From NCBI GenBank assembly GCA_021397845.1, contig CM038052.1, positions 41,152,449 to 41,216,448 on the forward strand: a DNA stretch of 64,000 bases, in the 5' to 3' direction. The DNA is from Areca catechu. Lineage: Eukaryota > Streptophyta > Magnoliopsida > Arecales > Arecaceae. Under the pieces are notes generated by a model. The model was not told the origin of the DNA, made no database searches, and saw only the letters and a program-made list of their open reading frames with translations. The translations under genes were made by a program, and so were the position numbers. Positions 33,966 to 45,530 of this stretch are shown here, piece by piece (position 1 is the first letter of the stretch; every line of letters begins with the position of its first letter).

Positions 33966-35340
33966 ATGGAGAAGACAAGCGTAATCAATATGGAAAGCAA
34001 CCAATTCAATGAAAAAAGTAATTTCTTCCTCTAACAAGCTAGGATGAAAGACATGCTCATCCAATAAGGGTTGATTGATGCTCTCACATGTGAGAGAGAC
34101 TGGCTATCATGGAGGATAAGAGTTGGAAGCAGTTACAGATGTAGGTGGTGAGTACGATCCGCTTGTGCCTAGCAGATGATGTGGTGATCTATGTACTAAG
34201 TGAGCAAGACTTTTCTGACGGTACTATGGACGTGGCTCGAGGAGTTGTACAAGGCAAAGTTTTTACCAACATGCTTTCTCTGAAAGCAATTCTACTAGTT
34301 ATGGATGACCGAAGGATAGTGTACATGATGAAATGAGCAACTTCTAGAGGATCCTCACCATTTTTTTAGTGTAGATAAGAAGGTTGAAGAAAAGACAAGG
34401 ATGTTGGTCTTGCTATCATTACTTCCGCACTCTTTCGAATCCTTAGTGACTACTCTTCTTGTGGAGAAGAGCACCATCAAGATGGAGGAGGTTACTTTGA
34501 CACTACTGTAGAACAAGATTCTCATATAGGAGAACCAAACTTCAAGTTCAAATGAAAATTTAGTGTTGGTGATCTTTGGAGGAGCTGGCAGTAGAGGGCG
34601 GAGTGATAGAGGATCATGAGGTGGATGGTCTATGTTGAAGGATGCAAGCAAGATCAAGTGCTACCGGTATAACGAGTTGGAGCATTATGTTAGAGATTTC
34701 CCGTAGCTTAAGAATCAGATGAAGGCTCCTGCAGCAATGGCCGATTGTAGTGATAGTGATAGATACAGTGATGAACTCTAGGATCGGACAAGGTATCTCT
34801 TTCTTTTTAATATTAGATTTTAGATTCTGAATGTCCACATCATATTTGTTATAGAGATGAGCTATTTGACTCTCTAGAGAGTAGAGAGGGTTTTGTCAAC
34901 TTACCAGATAAATTGAGCTATACGATCAAGGATCTTGGGATAATCAGCTTGAAGGCGCATGATAGAATGGTGAAAAAATTGGACGAGATTTGATACGTAC
35001 CCAGTTTTCACAAAAATCTAATCTCACTAAGTAAATTGGATTCAAATAGCTATACATGAAGAGTAGTGATAGAAGCTTGAAGGTTATCCATGGTAGTAGG
35101 GTTATCTTGCAACGATAGAAGCACGAAGAACACTACCTCTTAATAGGAAGTCTAGTACGAGATGGAGTCCTTGATGCCGATAAGAACCTAGTACAAGGTG
35201 GAGCTTCGGAAGCAGATAGATCGGGCATGAGACGAGAGACTCGGGAGGATGACAGGCGACATCGCATAGTGATGAAGTTCTTATTACTTCGCCATCTAAG
35301 GATCTCGGGCCACATATTCTCCCAAGACTTGACTTGCAAC
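33966..35340 (+). pseudogene. Copia gag and protease of element E, broken
   Basis: It begins at ATG 33966 (M-E-K-T-S-V-I-N-M-E). Typical copia gag features appear: Q-A-R-M-K-D-M-L-I-Q, then S-T-I-R-L-C-L-A-D near 34150, a zinc-knuckle remnant with K-C-Y-R-Y-N-E-L-E-H-Y near 34660 (its later Cys residues changed), then a degraded protease start near 34830 and the K-N-L-I-S-L-S-K-L motif of the protease end near 35020. A degraded GAG-pre-integrase stretch follows to 35340. Stops are frequent. Confidence 0.8.
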
Positions 35341-35343
35341 TAA

Positions 35344-36080
35344 TTACAAGTCGATGAAGACCCTTAGGCTCGACATGCCCAGTTCATGGGATACTTTTAA
35401 CCCTACGAGGAGTGCCTCGTACTCAGCCTGGTTATTTGTAGCTTTAAAAGGAAGGCGTAGCACACATTCTGCCATGACCCCGTCGGAGTTGGTGAGGATG
35501 AGGCCAACCCCACTTTCTCCTGTATTGGATGCACCATCCATGTGGAGGATCTAGGCCGTCTCTTCAGCCGGTGATTCCATCAGGTGCTTGAAGGAGGCCT
35601 CTTCTAGCTCTTCACTTGTCCAGGCACATTCCACCAGGAAGTCAACCAGCACCTGAGCTTTCAGAGATGGCCTCGAATGGTAGGTGATGTCGAACTCACT
35701 GATCTTCACCACCTACTTAGCTAGATGTTCAAACATGTCTGGATGGCTAAGGATGGCCCTCAGAGGTTGGTCAAAGAGGATCGCGATCGGGTGTGCTTGG
35801 AAGTATGGCCTAAGATGTTGGGCAGACATATTGAGCACAAAAATTATTTTTTTAGAATGGGTGTATCTAGTCTCCATGTCTCGAAATAGCTTGCTAGTGT
35901 AGTACATCGGTCTCTGAACTTCATCTCCATATGTGTGAATGAGCACTAAGCCGACGGCTCCTGGAGAAATTGCTAGATACAGGAGGGTTCCTCTCGACCT
36001 CTAGTCTAGAGAGCAGTGGTGGAGATGTGAGAAACCACTTTAGCTCCTCGAAGGCTTCTTAACACTCTTCAATCTTGCTG
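35344..36080 (-). pseudogene. RNase H domains of element D
   Basis: 35946-35713 encodes the first RNase H (YYTSKLFRDMETRYTHSKKI, then LRPYFQAHPIAILFDQPLRA). 35541-35344 encodes the second, archaeal-type RNase H (MDGASNTGESGVGLILTNSD, then A-T-N-N-Q-A-E-Y-E-A-L). It is cut after L-R-V-F-I-D, just where the element ends. Other frames between them are broken. Confidence 0.82.
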
Positions 36081-36960
36081 AAGTCATGCATCTTGCATAG
36101 CACCTTGAAAAAAAATAGGCAGTGCTCAGCAGAGCGCGAGATGAACCAGCTCAGAGCCACGACCTGGCTGGTCAAGTGCTAGACCTACTTCTTCAAGGTG
36201 GGGTGCTCCATGTCGATAATTGCTTGGACCTTCTCGGGGTTGGCCTCAATCCCTCTTTGGGTGACCATGAACCCCAGGAACTTTCCAATGGCGACGTCGA
36301 ATGTACACTTGGCCGGGTTTAGCTTTATCTGGTAGAGATGGAGGTTATGGAAGGCTTTGATAAGTCTACAACGTGGTCCGACTCCTGACCACTCATCACA
36401 AGCATGTCATTTATGTAGACCTGCATGTTGAGGCCAATCTAGTCTTTGAAGACCTTATTGACCAGGTGCTGGTACATGACCCTAGCATTCTTCAAACTGA
36501 ATGGCATCATCTTGTACCAGTAGGTTCCTCGATCTATTATGAAGGCTATATGCTCCTCATCCTCCGGGTGCATCCATATCTGATTGTATCCGGAGAATGC
36601 ATCCATGAAGCTAAGCAAACGGTGCCCAAGGTAGCATCTACCAGCTGGTCAATCTTGGAAAAGTGAAAGCTATCTTTCGAGCATGCCCGATTGAGGTCGA
36701 TGTAATCTACACAAATCCTTCACTTTCCGTTGGCTTTCTTGACCATGACCATATTAGCTAGCCAATTAGGCTACTATACCTCTTAGATGAAGCCTGTCAC
36801 GAGGAGCTTCTCCACTTCTTCATTAATCACCTTCTATCTCTCCGGGGTGAAGCATCTCTTCTTCTACCAAATTGGGTGGCATTTTGGGTTGACGTTCAAC
36901 CTATGAGTGATGATGTCGGATGGAATCCCAAGCATGTCAGTAGTAGTCCAGGTAAAAACA
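36081..36960 (-). pseudogene. Reverse transcriptase of element D, broken and active site altered
   Basis: Readable pieces are the fingers (36960-36650), the palm with F-I-I-D-R-G-T-Y-W-Y-K-M-M-P-F then L-K-N-A-R-V, an in-frame TAG, then the active-site loop as Y-I-N-D-M instead of Y-V-D-D-M. The catalytic Asp change alone would kill activity. Confidence 0.78.
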
Positions 36961-37349
36961 TCCGCATTCACCTAGAGAAAATTTAGGAGGTGAACTTACT
37001 CATCCTCAGGTAGTTGGGCTCCCACCTGTACCATCTTCAAGGGGTCCATCCCGAGGGGGAATTACAGTAGGCACTTGACCAGCCTGCCTTTGGCTTCTTG
37101 CATTCTTTGGTCTATTTGGATGGTGGTAGGGTCCTCCTTAGTGCTCTTGGCCCCAGGGATAGCTTATAGGTAGTGCTAAATCAGTTGGAGAGCCCCTCTC
37201 ATCTTACCAACTCCATATGAAGTCAAGAACTAGACTAAGAGCTGCTTGGTCAATATGACTGCATCAAATTGGTTGAGCCCTGGACGACCGAGGATCACAT
37301 TATAGGTTGAGGGGAGCCTAACAATCGTGAAGGTCATCATACTAGTGCT

Positions 37350-37560
37350 TTATCGAGGAGGCATCCCAATGGTGACTGGAAGGTTAATCTCTCCCTCCAC
37401 CCCTATTGAGTTTCCAGTAAAGCCAACTAGAGAGGTGTGCACTGGCCTCAACAGGGTAGGAGACAGATTTATCTTAGAGAAAGCATTATAAAAAAGGATG
37501 TCAGTCAAGCTTCCACTATCGACCATAATCCATCTTATAGGATGCTTTGCTATTATCATC
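37350..37560 (-). pseudogene. Aspartic protease of element D
   Basis: IRWIMVDSGSLTDILFYNAF holds the catalytic D-S-G motif, followed by LVGFTGNSIGVEGEINLPV. The layout is the same as the split protease in element C. The flanks are out of frame. Confidence 0.78.
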
Positions 37561-37679
37561 TCAATGACAACGGCATCATTATTTATATTTTCTATTCCAA
37601 CTCCCCTTTTTCACACTAAGGGGAGTACATTATCAGTCCTCTCTCTTGCCTTGGTCCTCTTGGGACCACACTCTTCCCC

Positions 37680-39370
37680 TCAGGAGATCATCCCCATTGA
37701 TCTCTTGATGGGCTGGTTATCGATAGGAGCAAGGGCCATGATCACTTGCGGTTCGGATGAGGTCTTGCCCCCCACAAACTTTTTGAGGTACCCCCTCCTG
37801 ATGAGGTCTTCGATCTCCCTCTTGAGGTGATGGCATTCCTCGATGTCGTGGCCATGGTCATAGTGGAATTGGTAGTACTTTGACTTGTCGTGACTGATCG
37901 ACAACCTCAGTGGAGGAGGGCGATGCAGAAAGCACTCACCCTTGATCTCCATGAGAATTTTGGACCTCGAGATGAGGAGAAGGGTGTACCTCTCTCCCTA
38001 GACTGGAGCTTCCTTTGGCTTGGGGCCCACTCAAAGGTTTGGGGTCGCCCTAGGCCTGTGCATCTCGGAGGGCTCCCCCTGGGGTTGCTTCTTCATGGGC
38101 CTTCCATCTAGCTCCCTCTTGGACTGATCCATCTCTTTCGCATGGATGTATTTGTGAGCATGGAGGAGAAGCTCGAAGTAGGTCTTCAGGGGCTTCTTGT
38201 CCAGGGAGTAGGTGAAATAGGAGATCTTGAGCCCCCTCTTTAGTGCCAACATAGTGACGGGCTTGTCCAGGTTGTAGATTTCTAGGATGGCAACTTTAAA
38301 GTAGGACACGTAGTCCTGCAAGGAATCATGGTCCTACTGATGGATGAAGAAGAGGCTGTTAGCTTCGCGTGGCACCTTTCGGTAGGCATCGAAGTGTGTC
38401 ATGAACTTCTTTACCAACTACTCAAAGGAGTCAATGCTTCTAGGCTTGAGATGGGTGTACCAGACTCGAGCTACCTTCTAGAGGGTAACTGGGAAGGCGA
38501 CGTAGAGGAGGGCATCGATGGCCCCGTGGACTCTCATAAGAGCCTTGTGCTCTCAAGGTGGTCCAGGGGGTCGGTTATCCCATCGTAGGGATCAACCTGA
38601 GGCATACGAAATTGGATGGAAATCGGTTCCTCTTGGATTCTGTGGATGAAAGGTGGACAGACGTCATAGCTTGTGGGCTCACATGAGGAGCCCTGCAGAT
38701 TGGCAAACTGATGGGATAGCTCAGCCAGCTTACGCTCTTGTTCCTCTAGGCACCTCTTAGCTTAGAGCCTAATTGCCTCATCGATGGACCCTTTTACTGA
38801 GGCTATCAGAGGAGAGGGAGATGAGGATTGAGGAGGATCACACCGGGGGGGCTTTGCCATGGTGGCCTCTACGATGCCATGGTGGCCTCTACGGTGCCAT
38901 GAGGTGTCGGATCCGGGACCGGGGACTGGTTGTCTCGGTTGATCAAACCATCCAACTACCTCTTCCTTTGGATCCGTAGACTCCCCAAGGATAAGACGTG
39001 GCCTACGGATGTGATGGCCCTCCTTGGGAGGATCATAGGCTGGCACAGGGTCCAGTGTCTTGAGTCGTAGGGGTCCCTGGTTGCTGCTAGGTGGCCAAGG
39101 ATTGGTGTTGGTGTAGTGTAACTAGCGCGCCGCCATAACCAAGGCCTGGACTTGCTAGGCAAGTACGATGACCTATGGATCCATCGAAGGCAGCGGTGGT
39201 AGAGCAGGGAGCTCCCTTTTCGGGATGTGCTGGTCATCATGGTGGGAAGGGTCTCCCATGTGGCTGACTGAAGCTTCTCGTGCATGCGTCACCACCATGG
39301 GCTTGTGGGCTTCCACAAGTACTTCTTCTAATAGTAGGAAGCTAGTCTAAACTAGCTTCACCTCCCTACC
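37680..39370 (-). pseudogene. Gag of element D
   Basis: 37952-37680 has K-Y-Y-Q-F-H-Y-D-H-G-H-D-I-E-E-C followed by LKREIEDLIRRGYLKKFVGG, the knuckle region with two Cys replaced. 38321-38031 has the gag domain end (SYFKVAILEIYNLDKPVTML, L-H-A-H-K-Y-I). 39285-38762 holds the N-terminal, Pro/Ser-rich part in other frames. Several frameshifts are present. Confidence 0.78.
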
Positions 39371-40139
39371 TGGCATGCCAATCTGTTGCCACCTAGATCA
39401 CTATGGCCTGTAGCTCTGACATGGCTAGGGTGAGTGGACATCCTGCCAGGAGACCTTCGCGTGCAACTGGTCCTTCAAAAAAAAGAATGAGACCCGGGTC
39501 AGGGATTCCAGTAGAGGCACTCCGATAATCAAGTCAGTGGGAGATCAAGAAGAACAGATCCTCTTTTGTAGGACCCAAAGTGGCCTCTACGTTCAGAGGA
39601 TGTTGAAAAGAAAGAGTAGAAGTCAAAGCAATGGAAGTTCGTGGGGGAGTCTTCCGATGGTCCTCATGCCCTTCGCTTGGCTCTTCTTTGTGTGCTCGTG
39701 TATGTGCTTACCTTAGTCGGAGGCCCTTTGGGCTTCTTATAGAAGCATCTTTCATCTGGTGGGGCTTAGAGCCCCAATTTGGTGCAACTCCTATGGTCGG
39801 AGCGCAGGTTTGTTCCTGCCTCCCTTAGAAAGGAGAGAGACCAAATTAGAAATCCTTGGAGGAAGCTTCTGCCATTTAGGCAAAGTAATGTGAAGTACAC
39901 GTTCTCACCATGGTGAGTGCGAGTGGTGTGCCACCGAGCCTGACACCCTGATAAGGCACTTCTTCTTATGGGCATCGTGCAGCCATACTTGGGGACCTGG
40001 CGAAGCATAAGTCTGGTGGGAGATACCGCAGGGTCTGAGGTTCCTGGTAAACATTCCTCTTTCGGGTGGTACAGGTAGTGGCTTGTAGAGTGTGATATCT
40101 CGGGTGGCGTGCCTTTCCAAAAAAGGTGCCGACAGCATA

Positions 40140-40335
40140 CTGCAAGGCATGGTGCTCCGATGGAGTGCCTCTCCGTAGGGGGTGCAGGCGGTGTGCCCCC
40201 GGTGGAACATTCTTTCATAGGAGGTGCAAGCGATGTGGCTCTAGCCGAGCACTTCTCCACAGGAGGTGCAGGTGGCGTGCCGCTAGCAGAGCACTTTTCT
40301 ATAGGAGGTGCAGGTGGCATGGCTTGGCAAAGTAT
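40140..40335. repeat. Tandem repeat of about 48 bp in the D LTR
   Basis: About four copies of a unit around ggaggtgcaggtggcgtgcc and gagcacttctccacagg, with variants. Confidence 0.8.
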
Positions 40336-40489
40336 TCCTCCATAGGATATGCTGCTTCTCTAAGTGGCACGGGGGCTCTGGCGGGGATAGTGACACTACC
40401 TGCTGGGGTCGCTATCCTAACCGCTCCCAGAGTCACCCGAGGGGGGACCGACCCACCTGTCCTTGTTTGAGTTTGACTTTAGGCAGGGA

Positions 40490-40775
40490 GGTTGACTTGA
40501 CTAGGAGCTCGACCTCGGTAGGTGGCTTGACCTCGGTCAGGAGCTCGACCTCGGACAGGAGCTCGACCTCAAACGAGAGCTCGACCTTAGATGGAGAGCT
40601 CGACCTCAGTAGGGAGCTCGACCTTGGACGGGGAGCTCGACCTCGGTAGGGAGCTCGATCTCGACTGGGAGCTCGACCTTGGACGGGGAGCTTGACCTCG
40701 GACGGGGAGCTCGACCTCGATAGGGAGCTCAACCTTGGATGGGGAGCTCAACCTCAATAGGGAGCTCAACGTCGG
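40490..40775. repeat. Short minisatellite of gggagctcgacctcgg units in the D LTR
   Basis: About fourteen copies of gggagctcgacctcgg(taga), 18-22 bp each, with the palindrome GAGCTC in nearly every unit. Confidence 0.9.
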
Positions 40776-41416
40776 CACCCATCTGGTGGCAGCATCCAGG
40801 TGGCTCCTTCTGCCAGCCAAGCTACCAACTAGAATAGACGCAAGCTCCATGTCAATGATTGTGCCACATCATTATGCATGTGTGATTCTAGAAAAGTCTT
40901 AGTTGATTCCATCATTACACTTATTTTGGTGTGCGCACCATAATCAGATAGAGGCTCATCAACCCTCTATGGATCTCTGACTAGGGTTTAGTCTGTTGGG
41001 TTCTGTAATAAGACTTCAAGCCTAGGCAATTTTTACTTTGAGTCATGTACTTTTGTTTGTCCTGTACCTTGGCGAATGTGGTCAAGCAAGGTCAATAAAC
41101 CCTGTATTCAGCTGAATTGGTCCAAGCCCGAGTCTACTTGAAGATTAGGCCCAAGCCTATTTGAAGGAGTGATCATTGAGTCTAGTCCAATTATTAATGG
41201 GCCAAGCCACCTCCCACGCCTTGAAGGATACCACTTCAGCCCTTGAGTGCCACCTCATCCATCCCATGTGGTGCCACATCACCATCACAAGTGGGCGGCC
41301 AAGACATGAAGGAAATGCTGATTTTTGTGGACAACATCTCTTGATCCAAGCCTCCCTTCCCTCCCCCTATCAAGACTCTTTCCAAAGAAGCCATGGGTGG
41401 CCAAGGAAGGTCAATG

Positions 41417-41662
41417 GACAATGAAGATGTGGGAAGACATGATCTTTGTTTCAAGCCCCCATATCAAGCCTTCTTCCTAAAGTGCTTGGTCGGCCATGGA
41501 AGAAATTCATTGACCATGGGTGCCAATTCAAATCTAGAAGACAATGAAGATGTGGGAAGACATGATCCTTGTTTCAAGCCCCCATATCAAGCCTCCTTCC
41601 CAAAGTGCTTGGTCGGCCATTTAAGAAATTTCATTGACCAAAGGTGCCAACTTGAATCTTGT
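41417..41662. repeat. 123-bp tandem duplication in the LTR of element B
   Basis: The block from gacaatgaagatgtgggaag at 41417 repeats at 41540 with few changes, including cttggtcggccat. Confidence 0.9.
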
Positions 41663-41818
41663 AGACAACATCCACCATGCAAGCCTCAAATCAAGCCACG
41701 CCCAAGCACAAGCAAGATTATGGTCGGCCAAGGGAGAGGAAAATTCAGATTTATGGTGCCATCTTCATGAAGACTTGTAATAATTTTCATTCAAATTTTG
41801 AATGGATCTTAAGGTACC

Positions 41819-41827
41819 TATATAAAG
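41819..41827 (+). promoter_or_regulatory. TATA box of the element B LTR
   Basis: TATATAAAG followed by ggccttacccc; it fits a core promoter in the LTR. Confidence 0.55.
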
Positions 41828-42583
41828 GGCCTTACCCCTCCTTTGTATGGTTAATGCTTATGAAATGAAAAAAAGAGTTTGAGTGTTATTCTTCTAGCCC
41901 TTGTCTTCTAGCCCTTGTCTTCTAGACTTCTAGACTAGGATCTCTGTGAGGGAGCGCCTTCGCCTTCGGGTGTTGAGGGGTGTGAGGCCTAAAGTTACTA
42001 TCCCTTCTGTGCAAGCCATCTTCCATCTTCAAGTTCGGATGCCATCTGGATGATCCACTTGGGTGCCTAGCAAGAAGAAGCCTCCATCACCACTATTCCC
42101 ATCTCTTTTCCATCCTTTCCTACTTCTTTTTTGATGGTTTCTAACCCCTCACTTTGGTGCTTGCAGGTCCTCCAGGTGCTACGGATAACAGAATTGGTCT
42201 CCCTTGCCTTCGCGACCATCGGACGGAAAGCCGGTGAATCTACAGGGATGAAGGCTTGATCCTCCATGCCGCATTCGCGAGAGAGAGTGAACTCGGCATC
42301 AGGCGCATCAGAGTTTTCCAAGGTTTGCATCCCTAAAACTCCTAAGTAGATATTGATCCAAGAGTTAAGTCCTACAGGGTTTCTCAATCCCGGGGTCCTC
42401 TCATTATCCTTGTTTAGGGATTAATTTACTTGCTAGAAGTTCTTATTGTTATAGAAACCCTAGATCTGCACTTTGCTTATCTTCAGGAATCCTTAAATCC
42501 ACCAAAACTTAAAAAGAAATTAACAAGATAAATCACTAGCATCTTTCATCTCATCTTGGCATCTCTTAGTCCCACATCAAGTC

Positions 42584-42595
42584 TGGTATCAGAGC
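42584..42595 (+). other. Primer-binding site of element B (initiator tRNA-Met type)
   Basis: TGGTATCAGAGC, a perfect match to the usual site. Confidence 0.88.
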
Positions 42596-42629
42596 ATGGT
42601 TAGGACTTAGCATCTTCTTAAGTACTTGG

Positions 42630-42964
42630 ATTGAGTGCTTCACCATGGCCGTCCGGTCATAGGAAAAAGTAGGGCTACAAGACCCTCACATCCCATTCCA
42701 CGGAGATTTTCTATGGCGTGTAGGGGTGCTGATGTGATTGACCCTTGAAGGAGAATACAAGGAGATAAGTTTTAAATCTTAAAGAAAAGTTTTGCAATTG
42801 AGTGCTTCACCATAGCCGTCCGGTCATAGGAAAAGTAGGGCTACAAGACCCTCACATCCCATTCCACGGAGATTTTCTATGGCGTGTAGGGGTGCCGATG
42901 TGATTGACCGTTGAAGGGGAATACAAGGAGATAAGTTTTAAATCTTAAAAAAAAGTTTTGCATA
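42630..42964. repeat. 167-bp tandem duplication in the leader of element B
   Basis: attgagtgcttcaccatgg at 42630 recurs at 42797, and the match continues through the whole unit to ..agttttgca. The copies differ at only a few places. Confidence 0.92.
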
Positions 42965-43779
42965 ATTAGAATCTAGCACCTTTGAAATTTCTGCATTTTT
43001 TTATCTCAGTACATGGTCTTTTATTTTAGTTGTTTTTGCCTGTAAGAACCTCTAATTTTTATGATTTTTATTTTTGTGAATTCCATATATTTGAAAGTAA
43101 TTTTTAGAATTTTCTCAAATTTTATTTCAATCTGTAAAATTTCTATATGCTGAAATACTACCTGAGAACAAATCTATTCTGAAATTTTCAGCAAGTGCAT
43201 CTCATCACATTTTCATTTTTCATATAGTTTAATTTTGCATTTAGGTTCATATTTTGTTATTTCCAGCATCTTATTTTCTGCTATCATACATCAAAATTCC
43301 AAAACACAAAAAAAACTTAGGTACGTTTCATTAGATCATTTGTATGTCATCATTTTCATAATTAACTTAAGAGCGTCAATATCATAAGATAAGGGAAGGA
43401 AGTCATTACTTTTCCTTAGCCCAAAAACAACCACCCTTGCATTTCAAATCCAAATCTAATCTAAAATCTAGTAGCAACTTAATAGATTTGGGACACCCAC
43501 AAGTCGGGTTTAACCACTTTGTAAAAGCTAATGCATGTAACCCATTAATTGGTACCGGGAAGCTGGTGTCTAAGGTAAGAGGTTTAGTATCAAACGACCT
43601 AAGCATTGTTGTGGTTCTTTAATTGGGTCCTTGCAAAAGCAAGGGGGGCCTCCCACACTCCCACCTCTTACTTGGCTAGTGAAAGGGCTAGTTGATTGTG
43701 CTGTGTGTCTCCTACGTTGACTCATTGTGAGTGAACTCCCAGGTCTAGCAAACCCGTAGCACCATTCGTTGTGTGTTGC
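42965..43779 (+). other. Leader of element B between primer site and gag
   Basis: AT-rich non-coding stretch. The part 43390-43720 (with ttccttagccca, cccattaattgg and tgtctaaggtaag) is a typical gypsy leader; phrases of the same kind recur in the Athila leader (56650-56950) and at 63480-63540 in element A. No gene. Confidence 0.6.
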
Positions 43780-45049
43780 ATGTCGACTAGGTCAGGAGTC
43801 CCCTATCACCCCCATCACTCCCAGTCAAGTGAACCCATAGACAATGACCATGAGGATCCATTAAAGGTCATCACTGAACAGTTAGCTAGGTTGAGCAAAA
43901 GGTTTGATGAGTTTGAAATCATATTTGGATCCTTAGAAAAGGGCAGTAAACCATCCATCGAGCTTGAGTCCGAGTCACCTCCTCACCCTAGGGAATACCC
44001 TCAACATGATCCGTCCTTAGAGGATGAACCCAAGAGAGTCCCCCATTTTAACCCAGCCCAAGAGATCCACCTAGGGGACCTAATCAGGAGATCATAGACC
44101 ATGAAGAGAGGGCCATCATAAACATTAAGCTAGAAGCCCCTACCTTCGATGGTAGTCTAGATCCTAAGGTGTACATAGATTGGGAGGAGGACATGGAACA
44201 ATACTTCGATTGGTACACTATGATGGAAAGGATGAAATTTAAATTTGCCAAACTTAGGTTGGTTCGCCATGCTAGGTTATTTTGGAATAGTGTTGAGAGG
44301 CTGGTAGGGCAAAGAGGATAAGAACCCATAGCAACTTGGAGGGACATGAAAGCTAGGCTTAGAGAGAAATACCTACCACTATCTTACACCCAGAATTTAT
44401 TGGACCAATGGTAGAATTTGAGTCAAGGGAGCAAGAGTGTGGCTGAGTACATTGCAAAGTTTGATGAGTATGTCATGCGATGTAATGTCGATGAATCAGC
44501 ATCTGTGACCTTGTCTAGGTTTAGGGCTAGCCTACATCCAGACATCCAGAGAGAGCTTTACTTTAGAGAGGTCATTGATTTGGAGCATGCTTACCAAATT
44601 GCGAGGAATTATGAGCATTTCCAAAGGACACCCACCTATCGTAGACCTGAACCTTTTAGGAACCCTAGTCGAATCCCAGGATCTAACCAAGGGTATAGTC
44701 AGGTCTACCCGAGTCAACCCAGTTCGAGCCGACTCGACCCGAGTCGACCCAACCCAAGCCGACCCAGTCCAAGCTAACCCGAACTGAGCCGACCCCATTT
44801 CTGTAGAAAGGATAAGGGTAAATCTATTGAAGTCCAGAGGAACCCCAACCCCCAAAATAAATTCTTTAAATGTCATAAACCAGGGCATTATGCTAGCCAA
44901 TGCACCTCCAAAGCCCTAATCATAGAAGAGCCAGCTAAAAATGAGCAAGAATCCATTGCTGAACTAGAAGGAGAAGTCTATGAGATAGAAGATCAATTGT
45001 TAGAAGAATATGAGAAGAGGAAGAACTGTTTGAGTCTGAAGACCTTTTA
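43780..45049 (+). pseudogene. Gag of element B
   Basis: The start codon is taken at 43780 (M-S-T-R-S-G-V-P-Y-H-P). An N-terminal coiled region follows (VITEQLARLSKRFDEFEIIF), then the gag domain (A-P-T-F-D-G-S-L-D near 44140, KFKFAKLRLVRHARLFW, then NLSQGSKSVAEYIAKFDEYV), a Pro/Ser/Arg-rich tail and a knuckle F-K-C-H-K-P-G-H-Y-A-S-Q-C in which the first Cys is Phe. In-frame stops lie at 44094, 44319 and 44412, and at the end of the tail. It would build the particle core; it is not functional as read. Confidence 0.85.
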
Positions 45050-45530
45050 GGAGTAATCAGATGCATCCTTACCCAAAACATAGTGCAAAAAGATTGGCAT
45101 AGGACTGACATCCTACAAACCTTTGTCAAGTTAGGGGATAAGGTATATAAGATCATAGTTGATAGTGGGAGCTGTGTCAATGCCATCTCTTTAAGTACTG
45201 TCAAAGCCCTAGGATTAATCCCAGTTCCTCACCCAACCCTTATAAGGTCTCCTGGATAGATTCAACTTCCATACCCATAAAGTATAGATGCCAAGTCATA
45301 ATCAAATTGCAGTCATATGAAAAAAAGATTTGGTGTGATGTCCTTCCCATGGGTGTCAGTAGCATTATCCTAGGTCGACCCTGGCTTTATGATCACGATG
45401 CCACCCTTTATGGTCAGACCAATACCTGTACCTTTAATTACCATGGAAAGAAATTTATAATCAGTCTAACTCAGTCTAAGGACCAGGTTAAAAGAGAATC
45501 GACTAGCCTAAAGGAAAAGAAGTGAGAAGT
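45050..45530 (+). pseudogene. Aspartic protease of element B
   Basis: The I-I-V-D-S-G-S-C-V-N-A-I stretch at about 45145-45190 is the active site (D-S-G). A stop and frameshift near 45255-45290 follow, then SSIILGRPWLYDHDATLYGQ at about 45360, the conserved I-L-G-R-P-W of retroelement proteases. Confidence 0.83.

Larger units (their letters stand above)
33224..35340 (+). mobile_element. Truncated Ty1/copia element (E): 5' LTR, gag, protease start
   Basis: A plus-strand copia element with an LTR (about 33224-33908), primer-binding site, gag and part of protease/GAG-pre-integrase. It stops at about 35340, where it meets a minus-strand Tat element. Integrase, RT, RNase H and the 3' LTR are absent. 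Confidence 0.8.
35344..40870 (-). mobile_element. Truncated Ty3/gypsy Tat-lineage element (D)
   Basis: A second Tat element, related to element C but different in LTR and detail. From right to left it has a 5' LTR (about 40870-39384), gag, protease, RT, RNase H and the first part of the second RNase H. It ends abruptly at 35344; integrase and the 3' LTR are missing. Confidence 0.83.
39384..40870 (-). repeat. 5' LTR region of element D with two minisatellites
   Basis: The inner end TGTTGCCACC at 39384 follows a primer-binding-like sequence (minus strand, GATTGGCATGCCAGG) and parallels the TGTTGCCGC end of element C. The outer limit near 40870 is approximate. Two tandem-repeat blocks occupy the U3 part. 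Confidence 0.6.
40930..42576 (+). repeat. 5' LTR of element B
   Basis: It starts TGTGCGCACC, ends ..tagtcccaca and is followed by seven bases and the primer-binding site. It contains a 123-bp tandem duplication (41417-41662) and a TATA box at 41819. The phrase ttggtcggcca recurs; it is also in the LTR of element A. Confidence 0.78.

Noticed and set aside
39766..40470. Frames of 100-184 codons in the LTR of element D
   Set aside because: Explained by tandem repeats in the LTR, and present on both strands.
40490..40775. Regularly spaced repeats resembling a CRISPR array
   Set aside because: Units are contiguous without unique spacers and lie in a plant retroelement LTR.
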